Below are positions 1 to 7,078 of a stretch of 64,000 nucleotides of DNA, in pieces. The translations under genes and the position numbers were made by a program. Within the stretch, counting starts at the first letter, position 1; every line of letters begins with the position of its first letter. This DNA is from JBDTSW01 sp051004675 (GTDB taxonomy: Bacteria; Actinomycetota; Thermoleophilia; Solirubrobacterales; 70-9), in NCBI GenBank assembly GCA_051004675.1, contig JBPCKC010000107.1, positions 12,108 to 76,107 of the forward strand, written 5' to 3'. The notes under the pieces were generated by a model. That model worked only from the letters and a program-made list of their open reading frames with translations, was not told the origin of the DNA and searched no databases.

Positions 1-143
1 CCCGGCTTGGCCTCGACCCCTACGCGACGGGGATCCCCGGCGTATACATCTGCTCGGCCGCCACGCCTCCCGGAGCCGGGGTGCATGGGATGAACGGCCA
101 TAACGCGGCCCGATCCGCGCTGCGCCACCTGGCGCGCGCGTAG
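1..143 (+). CDS. C-terminal end of an NAD(P)/FAD-dependent oxidoreductase (partial)
   Basis: The reading frame that begins at base 3 is open to a TAG stop at 141-143 and encodes 46 residues. They read GVYICSAATPPGAGVHGMNG followed by HNAARSALRHL, which matches the closing FAD-binding segment of phytoene-desaturase or carotene-ketolase-like amine oxidoreductases (usual pattern: YLCGSSTHPGGGV, then NAAR). The start and the dinucleotide-binding domain lie outside the window, so the substrate cannot be judged. The family assignment rests on this short tail only. Confidence 0.72.
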   Translation, partial: RLGLDPYATGIPGVYICSAATPPGAGVHGMNGHNAARSALRHLARA

Positions 144-188
144 CCGGATCACCTGGGCCGTCGGCCGCGCCATCGGCGGCGCGGTATC

Positions 189-713
189 TCAGCGGGAGGA
201 GCTTGCGTCGGCCCGCAGCGGACGCCCGATTGAGCTGCGGCACACCGCTCCGAGGGCCGGCCCGTCCTCGGGATCTCCAGCGTCCATGCTCAGCCATGAG
301 GCGATCACGGCGCCGACGCGTCCCGGCTCGAGGTCGGGATGGACACTCACCGAGAGGAGGCTGTCGCTCGCGGTCACCATCCGCAGCGCGTAGGCGGGGA
401 ATGTCCGTTCGAGCTCGGCGGCAAGGTCCAGGGCACCCCTGTCCTCGGCAGCGGCCAGCATGTGGGCGTGTCCGCTTGCCACGACCACCTCGAAGATCGG
501 CCGAATCCCGCATTCGTCCTCCTCGCCGAGGCGGACGATGTCGCCGAAGTTGACCTCGTCCGCGAGGACCGGGACGCTCACCAGGATTGCCTGGGCTGAG
601 TCGGCGGGATCCGGCAGCGCGGTCATCACCTCCGAGCAGATCGGGAGCCCGAGCTCGGTGACAGGGGCGGCGACGCGGATGGCCGCGTCCGTGTACGTCG
701 CTTGATCATTCAT
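189..713 (-). CDS. DUF4265-like small cytoplasmic protein
   Basis: A 174-residue soluble protein without signal peptide or membrane segments. Residues about 40-75 (VSVPVLADEVNFGDIVRLGE) resemble the core of DUF4265 proteins, which usually have a hydrophobic strand followed by a GD(I/V)V motif; the function of that family is unknown. The ATG at 713 is two bases downstream of a perfect CGAAC-N4-GTTCG palindrome, so the transcript may be leaderless and under LexA-type control. A broken relative of the first 40 codons, with the same palindrome in the same position, lies at 61953-62161. The DUF assignment is tentative; the gene itself looks real from codon use and the conserved relative. Confidence 0.6.
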   Translation of the reverse strand: MNDQATYTDAAIRVAAPVTELGLPICSEVMTALPDPADSAQAILVSVPVLADEVNFGDIVRLGEEDECGIRPIFEVVVASGHAHMLAAAEDRGALDLAAELERTFPAYALRMVTASDSLLSVSVHPDLEPGRVGAVIASWLSMDAGDPEDGPALGAVCRSSIGRPLRADASSSR

Positions 714-714
714 G

Positions 715-728
715 CGAACGAATGTTCG
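715..728 (-). promoter_or_regulatory. LexA/SOS-box-like palindrome
   Basis: The sequence CGAACGAATGTTCG is a perfect CGAAC-N4-GTTCG palindrome. This matches the core of the actinobacterial LexA operator (TCGAAC-N4-GTTCGA). It ends two bases before the ATG of the DUF4265-like gene. A second copy with a different spacer sits at 62163-62176 at the same distance from its gene start. Binding by LexA is inference. Confidence 0.5.
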
Positions 729-825
729 TGGGCGTCCCGGACGGAATCGCAGCCCTGCAACGCATCTTGCAGATCAAGACCGGAGGCGGAGCGGACACCG
801 AGGCCCGCGGCGGCGAGGTCTTGGA

Positions 826-863
826 CTGTCCTGCTTTACCCACCCACTGGGGGTGCAGGACAG
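826..863. terminator. Hairpin after the esterase gene
   Basis: CTGTCCTGC and GCAGGACAG form a 9-bp stem, extended by partial pairing of the loop (ACCCACCC against GGGGGT). It lies just downstream of the stop of the minus-strand esterase at 890 and upstream of the DUF4265-like gene. No clear T-tract follows, so it may be a stabilising or bidirectional structure rather than a strong intrinsic terminator. Confidence 0.4.
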
Positions 864-889
864 GACAGCTGCGACGGGGGCAGCGCTCC

Positions 890-2422
890 CTATTGACTCA
901 GGTCGTCCGTGCCGCGTCCGCCCTTGAGCACGTCGCGCCCCGGCCCGCCGATCAGCGTGTCGGCCCCACGGCCTCCCTCAAGACGGTCGCCGGCGGGTCC
1001 TCCGAGGAGCCGATCTCGTCCCTGCTGACCGACGAGGCGATCCTTGCCCTTGCGGCCGCGGACGACGTCTCGTCCGCCTCCCGCGCACACCCGGTCGTTG
1101 CCGCCCAGACCGCTGACGCTGTCGTTGCCATTCCGGGCGACGATCACGTCGGACTTCCCGGTTCCCCGGAGGACGTCGTTCCCGGAAGTGCCGATGACGG
1201 TTGGCCTCCTGCCTTCGCAAAGCGGACGGCGCCGAGCGCTCGCACGGCAATCGGGCGGCAGCGCGCGCTCAAACGGCAGAGTGGCGACGAATCTGCAGCC
1301 ACCGGGGGCCCGGATCTTCACCCGGCCCGACCCGTTCCCGCTCAGGCGGTCCGCGACAAGCGAGAAAGCGTTGACCTCTTCAGGCGCCTCCGCGAACCTG
1401 AACCTGAATCCCCACATTCGGCCGAGTCGCGCCACGGTCTTGTAGGTCCAGGCAGCGGGCGTCGCGACCGCCGGCTCGAAGAGCCCCCACTCGCGGATCG
1501 CGTAGGTGAGATGGCGGCGACGGGAGGGCCAGGCGTGGGTCCCGCCTTGTGGTCGGTAAGTGACGTCCACGCCCGCGTCACGCGCCGCAGCAACGAATTC
1601 GTCGGACTGCATCCTGACCTCGAGCTCCGCAAGTTGCCCCGGTCCCGGATTCTCGTCCTCAGCCGGTATTCCATCCCCGACCGCGACGTACAGGCGGGTA
1701 TTGATGAGGTTCGCCACCAATTTGGTGGGGTTGTGGCCGGCCCAATAAAACTCCTGGGCTTGCGGGTCGCCAAATATCGCCTGCGGGTCCTGTTCAATAA
1801 AGGCCCTGAAGGCCGGCTCGGCCTGAAACGCGGGCCGCTGCAGCGACAGCGTCCCTTGTGATGCGCCCGCCGAACCAAAGTAGTGCGGCCGTTGAGAGGC
1901 GTAGAACATCGCCCCCATACCCCCCATCGAGAAGCCGTAAATACTGTGCCAGCGGCGCTTCTGCCTGATCGGGAGCCGACGCTCGACGAGTGGTATGAGC
2001 TCGTCCAGGTGGTAGCGCTCCCACCCGGGGTCGCCCCGCCGGCCGCCGTTCCACCAGTTGGTGTAGTACCCCCGATCGGCCTCCGGCATCACGATGATGC
2101 CGCGAAAGCCGCGAGCGATCTCCATCAGCTCCCCCTGACCCGGCAGCACCCATGAGTCATAGGCGTCCCCGGCGCCGTGCAGGAGAAAGAGCACCGGATA
2201 CCTGCGCCGCGAGCTCGGGTCGTAACCGTTTGGAAGGTAGACGTTGACCCGCAGGGCGTTCGGCCGAGGGGGGCTCCCGGGATGGTTATAGCCCGACTCG
2301 GCCTTCGACGGGTCGACGAAGCGGCTGTCCGTGTGCCAGGTTCGCACCTCCGCCCCACCTGCGCCTGGCGGCGAGCAGACCGCAAAGAGCGCTACAGCCG
2401 CGAAGGTGGCCCAATTCCGCAT
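890..2422 (-). CDS. Secreted esterase (esterase D/antigen 85-type) with RTX repeat tail
   Basis: A 510-residue exported protein. Residues 1-23 are a signal peptide (hydrophobic core AAVALFAVC, possible cleavage after AGG). Residues about 55-310 are an alpha/beta-hydrolase of the putative-esterase family: oxyanion region LLHGAGD at 80-86, nucleophile in GFSMGG (Ser165), and a likely catalytic His in GGTHAW. From about residue 405 the chain changes to glycine/aspartate-rich nonapeptide repeats of hemolysin type (GNDVLRGTG, GNDSVSGLGG, GRDVLKGGRG), which in this family bind calcium and fold after export. It probably hydrolyses an ester or thioester at or outside the cell surface; the substrate cannot be told. 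The stop is followed by a hairpin at 826-863. Confidence 0.82.
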   Translation of the reverse strand: MRNWATFAAVALFAVCSPPGAGGAEVRTWHTDSRFVDPSKAESGYNHPGSPPRPNALRVNVYLPNGYDPSSRRRYPVLFLLHGAGDAYDSWVLPGQGELMEIARGFRGIIVMPEADRGYYTNWWNGGRRGDPGWERYHLDELIPLVERRLPIRQKRRWHSIYGFSMGGMGAMFYASQRPHYFGSAGASQGTLSLQRPAFQAEPAFRAFIEQDPQAIFGDPQAQEFYWAGHNPTKLVANLINTRLYVAVGDGIPAEDENPGPGQLAELEVRMQSDEFVAAARDAGVDVTYRPQGGTHAWPSRRRHLTYAIREWGLFEPAVATPAAWTYKTVARLGRMWGFRFRFAEAPEEVNAFSLVADRLSGNGSGRVKIRAPGGCRFVATLPFERALPPDCRASARRRPLCEGRRPTVIGTSGNDVLRGTGKSDVIVARNGNDSVSGLGGNDRVCAGGGRDVVRGRKGKDRLVGQQGRDRLLGGPAGDRLEGGRGADTLIGGPGRDVLKGGRGTDDLSQ

Positions 2423-2534
2423 AGCCCCAAGGTACTCCGGATCCGGCGGGTCACCCGGTCTGCGGCTAAGAACGCCCGCGTCCCTTCACCGCGTGAACAG
2501 AACGAGACTAGGGCGCTGAAGCCCCATCGGGGCG

Positions 2535-2951
2535 CTACGGGACGTCTGTCGTTTCCCTATTTTTGGCGGACTTGGCTGCGAGTGCTGCGAGGATGGCCAC
2601 CGCGGCCACCTCGAAGCCGAGCGAGAGCAAGACGGCGGCCCGGTAGGTGGGCTCGCTGTAGTCGAAGATCGAGCTGTAGCGCGCGATCAAGACCGAGACG
2701 ATCGCACCTCCGGCGAGCGCAATCCCGCCGAGTGCCGGGAGGGCGAGGGCCCGGCCTCGGAGCCCCGCGATCGCCAGGGCGATGCCCGCGGCACCCGCCG
2801 CGTTCAAGATGAAGAGCTTCCCGATCGTCGGCACTTCCTTGAGGATCGAGTCGTACTGCTGGAGGTGGATTCCGCCCACCAGCAGGACCGCGATGATGGC
2901 TGCGTACCTGAGCCCGTCCGACGGGCCGCCCTCTTCGGCACGGCCGGTCAC
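2535..2951 (-). CDS. Small integral membrane protein, co-transcribed with a cupredoxin
   Basis: A protein of 138 residues starting at GTG 2951, which overlaps the stop of the upstream cupredoxin gene (GTGA, 4-bp overlap), a typical translational coupling. I prefer this start over longer in-frame ones because of the overlap. It has four hydrophobic segments (AAIIAVLLVGGI, ILNAAGAAGIALAIAGL, LGGIALAGGAIVSVLIA, AAVLLSLGFEVAAVAILAAL) and charged ends. No catalytic motif is visible. Coupling to a periplasmic-type copper protein suggests a joint role at the membrane, such as electron transfer or copper handling, but that is inference. Confidence 0.72.
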   Translation of the reverse strand: MTGRAEEGGPSDGLRYAAIIAVLLVGGIHLQQYDSILKEVPTIGKLFILNAAGAAGIALAIAGLRGRALALPALGGIALAGGAIVSVLIARYSSIFDYSEPTYRAAVLLSLGFEVAAVAILAALAAKSAKNRETTDVP

Positions 2952-3340
2952 TTGACCTCCGCCGTTCCCTTCATGAAGGGGTGGAACCGGCAAAAGTACT
3001 CGTAGGTGCCCGGTTCCTCGAAGGCCACGGAGCCTTCAGCGCCTCCGTCGATGGTTCCGCTGTCGAACGAGCCGTCGTCGGCTGTGATCGTGTGCACCGC
3101 GGCGTCAGAGTTGGTGATCGAGACCTCGGCGCCCGCGCTGACCTGGATCGCGGGTGGGTCGTACTCGAAGTCGGCGATGGTCACGGAATCGGTCATCTCA
3201 GCCGGTCCGGTCGGGGCCGCGGCGGTGGAGGACGAGCCTGTGCCGCTGGTAAGTGCGAGCGTGAGTCCGCCGCCGGCCACGATCAGGATCGCGGTAACGA
3301 CAACCTCGAGGGCCCTCCTTTTTGTGGCGCTGTCGTCCAT
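2948..3340 (-). CDS. Cupredoxin-domain (plastocyanin/azurin-like) membrane-anchored copper protein
   Basis: A protein of 130 residues. A membrane anchor or signal segment (VVVTAILIVAGGGLTLAL) lies near residues 12-32, followed by a Ser/Thr/Ala-rich linker and a cupredoxin domain. The type-1 copper ligands are visible: His in AVHTITADDG and Cys-His-Met in YFCRFHPFMKG near the C-terminus. Such proteins carry electrons or bind copper outside the membrane. ATG 3340 (MDDSATKRR) is preferred to an upstream TTG at 3352. The next gene starts inside the stop codon, so the two form an operon. Confidence 0.85.
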   Translation of the reverse strand: MDDSATKRRALEVVVTAILIVAGGGLTLALTSGTGSSSTAAAPTGPAEMTDSVTIADFEYDPPAIQVSAGAEVSITNSDAAVHTITADDGSFDSGTIDGGAEGSVAFEEPGTYEYFCRFHPFMKGTAEVK

Positions 3341-3554
3341 CGATGACCACAACGGGTGGAGGGCCAGGCCGGATCAGTCGGCTTGCCCTTCCCGAAGGTG
3401 CCTGACCTCGTCTCGGCGTGGCGCACCTCGCCGCCCGTGCTGGCAATCACCTGCGCAGAGTGCTGCGACGCCTCGCCGAGCGCGCCAGCCCTCAGAGCTA
3501 GGCGTAAATAGGTGCGCTGACCGCGGCTCAGTTGCGCGGGAAGCACGGCGGTTC

Positions 3555-3606
3555 GGGACACGTTTGGGGACACCGTGCCGATCATGTCGCTTTGCCATCG
3601 AAAGCG
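3555..3606. repeat. Arm-like direct repeat plus CGCTTT/AAAGCG palindrome in a gene-poor stretch
   Basis: The stretch 3341-3654 holds no convincing gene. It contains GGGACA at 3555-3560 and again at 3567-3572 (12-bp period), followed by CGCTTTGCCATCGAAAGCG at 3588-3606. The same order (GGGACA, then a CGCTT-AAAGCG palindrome) occurs at the left end of the island (6343-6395). It looks like the remnant of an integrative-element end, but no tRNA fragment is visible here, so this is inference. Confidence 0.4.
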
Positions 3607-3654
3607 GCAGCTTGATCGAGACCCGCTTTCAGGCCGTTCGACGGTCAGGCAGAC

Positions 3655-4731
3655 TCAAAGTTCCAAGCAATCGGCGAAACCCGTGATGGTTCCCTCAGCC
3701 GAAAAATGGGAGTTGTGGTAGACCACTACCCAGCCGTTGGCGCCACCGGAGACGCTTCTTTTTCGGCTAGTGACCATGTAGAGGGCGGCATGGGAGCCGG
3801 ACCCGCCGCCGGAAATCAACTGCGTCCCGACCGGGCAGTCCACCACCACGGTCTCGGTACCTCCCCCCGGAATCACCTTCGATGCCTGAACCGTGACGAT
3901 CGCCCTCAGCTGGTCTGACCCGACCACGGCCGGTGCGAAGTCGACCCGAGAGATTGAGTTGTCGGCGATCTCGGAAGTACCGACCGAGCTCGGGGCCAGA
4001 TCAAACGCGTCGAGGCTGTTCGGAGCCACCTCGGTCGTTCCGACCGCGTCGTCGTTGATTTCGTCTGATCCGACCGCGTCTCCCAAGATTTTGTCCGCCC
4101 CGACCGCGTCCGGGGCGATTTCGCCCGTGCCGACCACCTCGTCTCCGAGGATTGGGTCGGGGTAGGTCCCGTCGAGGTCGCCGCCCGCCCAGGCGCCGTT
4201 AAACTGGGCGTCGCTTCCAGGCGCCCCGGGCAGGCCCTGCTCCCCTCGGAGCCCCTGCTCCCCTTGTTCCCCCTTCTGAGCAAGAAGCTCCCACTGCGCG
4301 CAGTCCGCTGAGCCCGGCTCGCATGGTTCGGCCCCGTGCTTCTTCGCGATCCAAGACGAGCCTTGATGGGAGACGACATCGTTGGGGGCGTACTCGCGCC
4401 CTGCCTCCCAGGGGCCTTGCCAGATGAAGCTCACGCCATCAGCTCCCGGCTGACCCTGGAGGGCCGTCTCGCAGGTGACCTGCCCGGTAGCCAAGACTGA
4501 TTGGATCGCCTGACCTTCCTGACAGACCCCGCCGACCCGGCTCTGCAAAACGGAGGTGTCGAGGCTCGCCTCATCAACATCCACGCCCTGGGCCGCATCG
4601 GGAGCGATGTGCTTTGACTTGACGCTGTTATTGGCAAGCGCCGCCCACGCGGTACCGCCCAACGCCATGAAGACGGCAATAGTCGCCATCACGTTGGCGT
4701 AGGTCAGCTGGGAACGAAGCTTTGAGAACAC
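3655..4731 (-). CDS. Surface/secreted collagen-like repeat protein with a carbohydrate-binding-like module
   Basis: A protein of 358 residues. An N-terminal leader (LTYANVMATIAVFMALGGTA) serves as signal or anchor. Residues about 100-130 (WEAGREYAPNDVVSHQGSSW) resemble the small aromatic carbohydrate-binding module of chitinases (CBM5/12). A short collagen-like Gly-X-X run follows (KGEQGEQGLRGEQGLPGAPG), then degenerate DAVG-type repeats (EIAPDAVGADKILGDAVGSD) and a C-terminal domain with CPVGTQLISGGGSG, a motif also found three times in the secreted protein at 62188-63057. It is probably a cell-surface adhesion or spore-coat-like protein; the function is inferred. Tandem AGGTAGTTGGCG repeats lie directly upstream. 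Confidence 0.78.
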   Translation of the reverse strand: MFSKLRSQLTYANVMATIAVFMALGGTAWAALANNSVKSKHIAPDAAQGVDVDEASLDTSVLQSRVGGVCQEGQAIQSVLATGQVTCETALQGQPGADGVSFIWQGPWEAGREYAPNDVVSHQGSSWIAKKHGAEPCEPGSADCAQWELLAQKGEQGEQGLRGEQGLPGAPGSDAQFNGAWAGGDLDGTYPDPILGDEVVGTGEIAPDAVGADKILGDAVGSDEINDDAVGTTEVAPNSLDAFDLAPSSVGTSEIADNSISRVDFAPAVVGSDQLRAIVTVQASKVIPGGGTETVVVDCPVGTQLISGGGSGSHAALYMVTSRKRSVSGGANGWVVVYHNSHFSAEGTITGFADCLEL

Positions 4732-4744
4732 GTGGCCTCCCCTG

Positions 4745-4774
4745 AGGTAGTTGGCGGAGGCCAGGTAGTTGGCG
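4745..4774 (-). promoter_or_regulatory. Tandem 12-bp direct repeat upstream of the collagen-like gene
   Basis: AGGTAGTTGGCG occurs at 4745-4756 and 4763-4774, an 18-bp period, starting 14 bp upstream of the ATG at 4731. It could be an operator for a regulator that binds direct repeats, or a local duplication. There is no further evidence of function. Confidence 0.3.
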
Positions 4775-4883
4775 ACCCCCTCCCCAGGGACCGGTCAGCC
4801 AAGCAGCGCCCGTCGCGTTTTGGGGACTCTACCTCCTCGTGCGAGCTGAAGCAAGGGTGACCTGCGATTCGCCGACGAGAAGC

Positions 4884-5228
4884 ATGAACGCCGGGCTCAA
4901 GGCGTTCTTCCCGGATGCTCAGACGCCTGAGCATCGGCGCTATGCGCTGCGGCCCGACGAGCGGGCAGCGGTCGCATTAGGCGCCCGCCTCGTAGCACGT
5001 CGTGGCGCCATGCGTTGCTTGGAGTGCTCAGCCCGGCTCGCGGGTGACGTCCGCCGGGACTACTGCTCGCCGTGTGAGGGCAGCGATCGAATCGAACTCG
5101 AGAGCGCCCGACACCGCGAAGCCATCCGTGCCGTTCTCGATCGGGCGGTGCCGGCGATCCTCAGCGATGTGCCCTCGCGCGTGCGGCGCCGGCGAGCAAC
5201 CCGGCGCACCGACCGGGATCGTGCGTGA
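4884..5228 (+). CDS. Small putative zinc-ribbon protein
   Basis: A 114-residue basic protein starting at ATG 4884 behind a weak GACGAGAAG ribosome site; an in-frame start exists at 4839. The centre carries two CxxC knuckles (CLECSARLAGDVRRDYCSPC), typical of a zinc ribbon, followed by an arginine-rich helix (VPSRVRRRRATRRTDRDRA). A DNA- or RNA-associated role is possible. There is no recognised family, and the opposite strand offers no better candidate. Confidence 0.5.
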   Translation: MNAGLKAFFPDAQTPEHRRYALRPDERAAVALGARLVARRGAMRCLECSARLAGDVRRDYCSPCEGSDRIELESARHREAIRAVLDRAVPAILSDVPSRVRRRRATRRTDRDRA

Positions 5229-5352
5229 TCTGATGCCGGCATCGAAGTCGAGCCGCCACCGCTCGTCGGGACGCGCGCGGCTATCCGCGACTTCTCAGAC
5301 CCCGGCGCTTTTCAGCGCCTACCTCGCGGGAGTGGTCGTCGGAATGGTTCCG

Positions 5353-5898
5353 TCAAGGGATGGTTTGCGCAGGCTCCGTCTCGAAATCCTCGCGCTCGAT
5401 CAGCCACTCGCAGTGTCTGGGTTCCCGGGTCGTGGTCGACAACCTCCGTTCTACGCCAGTGAACACCAGCCTCAAGCCCGCCTTAGCGTCCGGATCGGTC
5501 ACAGTCAGGTCCAGAGGGAGCTCGCGGTCGAATGCCGTGACCACCGGCTTTTGCGAAACCTTTCGCACCTTGCTCGTACGAACTCCTGAGAACGCATCGG
5601 AGATCTCCGAGGAGTAGAACCGCGACCCCACTTTGTTCAGGCGCGCGACAACTTCAGGCGTGGGTCCGTCGAGAGTCTTGTGGCATACGAGCTGAATCGT
5701 GCCCACTTCGTCGACGGCGGCCAGGAAGGAAGATTCCCCGACCTTGTCGGTGAGGGACACAAAGTGACTCGCCTCGTCTGTGGTCGTGAAGATGTAGTCC
5801 GGCCCCGCAAACCCACCGGCCATGGCGATAGCCGCGCCGGAGCCAAGCACGGCGACGCTGGCACCAACAACAACGTTCTTAAAGGAAACCCCAAGCAA
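5353..5898 (-). CDS. Exported protein of unknown function
   Basis: A protein of about 181 residues starting at TTG 5898, preceded by a GAGGGG ribosome site. The N-terminus (FKNVVVGASVAVLGSGAAIAMAGG) is a signal peptide. The mature part is mostly beta/polar (YIFTTTDEASHFVSLTDKVG; ELPLDLTVTDPDAKAGLRLV) with two cysteines. The frame stays open upstream to 6114, but that part runs through remnant DNA with arm-like repeats and lacks a protein-like N-terminus. No family is recognised. Confidence 0.6.
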   Translation of the reverse strand: MLGVSFKNVVVGASVAVLGSGAAIAMAGGFAGPDYIFTTTDEASHFVSLTDKVGESSFLAAVDEVGTIQLVCHKTLDGPTPEVVARLNKVGSRFYSSEISDAFSGVRTSKVRKVSQKPVVTAFDRELPLDLTVTDPDAKAGLRLVFTGVERRLSTTTREPRHCEWLIEREDFETEPAQTIP

Positions 5899-5990
5899 TC
5901 CGAACCCCTCTGTCCCGTAGGTGACCCGGAAACCGTAGTCGCATAAGACCGGCAGCGCAAGCGGCAGAAGAACGCGCGCTGGCGCGCGTG

Positions 5991-6011
5991 GTTGCCACTT
6001 TGTTGCCACTT
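5991..6011. repeat. GTTGCCACTT direct repeat pair (integrase arm-site-like)
   Basis: GTTGCCACTT lies at 5991-6000 and 6002-6011, an 11-bp period. The geometry is the same as for the repeat pairs at 6160, 6343, 28503 and 28713, all next to tRNA-derived attachment sequences. It may be an arm-type integrase site left by an earlier element. The DNA around it (6012-6190, minus strand) holds a decayed frame with an HTH-like stretch (DDELRRWVEVDGKTQAEIAG). Confidence 0.4.
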
Positions 6012-6159
6012 CCAGCCTCGCCGCACTCGCGCGGCACCGATCAGACACGGTTTGCTGAGCCCGCCCGACGAGCCCGCTATCTCCGCCTGCGTCTTGCCGT
6101 CGACCTCGACCCACCGGCGAAGCTCGTCGTCGTTGGCTAGGGCTAACGGGTGGCCCGCT

Positions 6160-6179
6160 GGCGCACGGACTGGCGCACG
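6160..6179. repeat. TGGCGCAC direct repeat pair left of the tRNA-Glu attachment copy
   Basis: TGGCGCAC lies at 6160-6167 and 6172-6179, a 12-bp period. It is followed by AACGACGAAACCC, a hairpin and the tRNA-Glu 3'-end copy. At the other island end the same order is seen with CATTGTCCC and GCTGTCCC in place of TGGCGCAC. This suggests that the DNA left of 6226 is itself the end of a different element that used the same tRNA. Confidence 0.45.
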
Positions 6180-6197
6180 CAGCCCCCTGAAACGACG

Positions 6198-6221
6198 AAA
6201 CCCCCGCAAAGGCGAGGGTTT
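6198..6221. terminator. Hairpin beside the left attachment copy
   Basis: AAACCC(C)CGC pairs with GCG(A)GGGTTT around an AAAG loop. Reading toward lower coordinates it lies directly after the displaced tRNA-Glu 3' end, in the position of a tRNA terminator, and corresponds to the hairpin at 34081-34103. Confidence 0.6.
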
Positions 6222-6225
6222 CTCA

Positions 6226-6248
6226 AGGCACCGCTACGGGGATTCGAA
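6226..6248 (-). other. Left attachment site: displaced 3' end of tRNA-Glu
   Basis: These 23 bases are identical to 34107-34129, the 3' end of the intact tRNA-Glu (acceptor and T-arm, beginning AGGCACCGCTACGGGG). To the right, identity with the tRNA stops after GATTCGAA. This is the duplication expected when an element integrates into the 3' end of a tRNA gene and restores it at the far end. Confidence 0.85.
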
Positions 6249-6342
6249 TTGCCAGAGACGTGGCTTCACAAGGCGGAGGATTGCGCTCTCAGGCGTGATT
6301 TGAAGTCGCCTCGGGTCGGGTCGGGTCGCTGAATCGGCGGTT

Positions 6343-6362
6343 CATTGTCCCGCCATTGTCCC
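6343..6362. repeat. CATTGTCCC pair, left arm-type sites of the island
   Basis: CATTGTCCC lies at 6343-6351 and 6354-6362 (11-bp period), about 95 bp inside the left attachment copy. The right end has CATTGTCCC at 34039-34047. Shared repeats near both ends are expected for integrase arm binding. Confidence 0.55.
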
Positions 6363-6377
6363 ACGTGGGGACATATC

Positions 6378-6395
6378 CGCTTCGCATGGAAAGCG
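6378..6395. repeat. Palindromic repeat CGCTTCGCATGGAAAGCG
   Basis: A near-perfect dyad (CGCTTc-GCATGG-AAAGCG), 45 bp before the lipoprotein gene at 6441. It belongs to the repeat family spread through the island (see 6776, 7968, 12426). Confidence 0.6.
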
Positions 6396-6440
6396 ATACA
6401 AACCGCGACCCGGGAGACTGAGAGTCTTTAAGCTGACCAA

Positions 6441-6758
6441 ATGAAGCGCGTTAGCTTCGTCTTCGTAGTGCTCGCGGCTTTAGGGGGCGTCACCGCCGTG
6501 GCATTCTCAGCGTGCGGGGGTGAAGACGAGGAGGTAACGTCTAAAACCGCTGCGCTTCACGAGTGTCCAGAGTCAGATGCAGCCTTCAAGGAGCAGGGGT
6601 GGACGGTTCCCGACTCCTACGGTGGAGACTGCCCAAGTCCTGAGGAAATCGAGCGGTTGGTCGATCGCCAAGAGCGCCTGGGATCACAATTCCGCGAGCC
6701 TGAGCGAATGGGCGAGCGACACCGGGTTCGCGATCTGGAAGACGAGCTGGACGACTGA
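6441..6758 (+). CDS. Small lipoprotein of unknown function
   Basis: A 105-residue protein. Residues 1-24 form a signal peptide ending in a lipobox-like FSAC, so Cys25 is probably lipidated. The mature part is highly charged (EDEEVTSKTAALHECPESD; ERHRVRDLEDELDD) with two further cysteines. It is the first gene inside the left island end and is flanked by members of the palindromic repeat family on both sides. No family is recognised. Confidence 0.65.
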   Translation: MKRVSFVFVVLAALGGVTAVAFSACGGEDEEVTSKTAALHECPESDAAFKEQGWTVPDSYGGDCPSPEEIERLVDRQERLGSQFREPERMGERHRVRDLEDELDD

Positions 6759-6775
6759 GTAGGAAAGCCCCGACC

Positions 6776-6817
6776 CGCTTTGGACGAAAAGCGGCCATCC
6801 GCTTTGCATGGAAAGCG
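6776..6817. repeat. Complete double-dyad intergenic repeat
   Basis: Two hairpins in tandem: CGCTTTGGACGAAAAGCG (6776-6793) and CGCTTTGCATGGAAAGCG (6800-6817), each CGCTTT-N6-AAAGCG. The inner halves can pair with each other instead (AAAGCGG with CCGCTTT). It lies 18 bp after the lipoprotein stop. The copy at 7968-8012 has the same layout. Confidence 0.8.
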
Positions 6818-6840
6818 CATTGAATGGGCAGTCCCTAATC

Positions 6841-7074
6841 ATGGGCGAAAATGCTTCCGAGGAACTACGGAGCAGAGAACAGGAGGCCCTGGACCGTCGT
6901 AAGAGGTTCCAGTGGCAGCCCGGTAACGGGCATCTGCACCACCTACTCCTCGCACGGCGAGCATGGCCGTGGATTTACGGTGCGGTGGTCCTACGCCCTA
7001 GGCGCCCACTACTTCCCCCTCGGATGATGCGCCTGGTGGCCACGGAAAGAGCGGCCAGGACAGGCGGGCGATAG
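6841..7074 (+). CDS. Doubtful short ORF upstream of the exported protein
   Basis: An open frame of 77 codons from ATG 6841, in the 320-bp gap between the lipoprotein and the next clear gene. The product is Arg/Leu-rich (LHHLLLARRAWPWIYGAVVL) and looks only weakly protein-like. Another frame of the same DNA reads TGICTTYSSHGEHGRGFTVR before a stop, which resembles a piece of a secreted protein, so the region may be a decayed gene. No function is proposed. Confidence 0.25.
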   Translation: MGENASEELRSREQEALDRRKRFQWQPGNGHLHHLLLARRAWPWIYGAVVLRPRRPLLPPRMMRLVATERAARTGGR

Positions 7075-7078
7075 GCAA

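Noticed and set aside
3283..3598. Minus-strand open frames of 74-100 codons upstream of the cupredoxin gene
   Set aside because: They overlap the cupredoxin start, are Arg/Ser/Pro-rich and look like GC-driven shadows; the region has repeat remnants instead.
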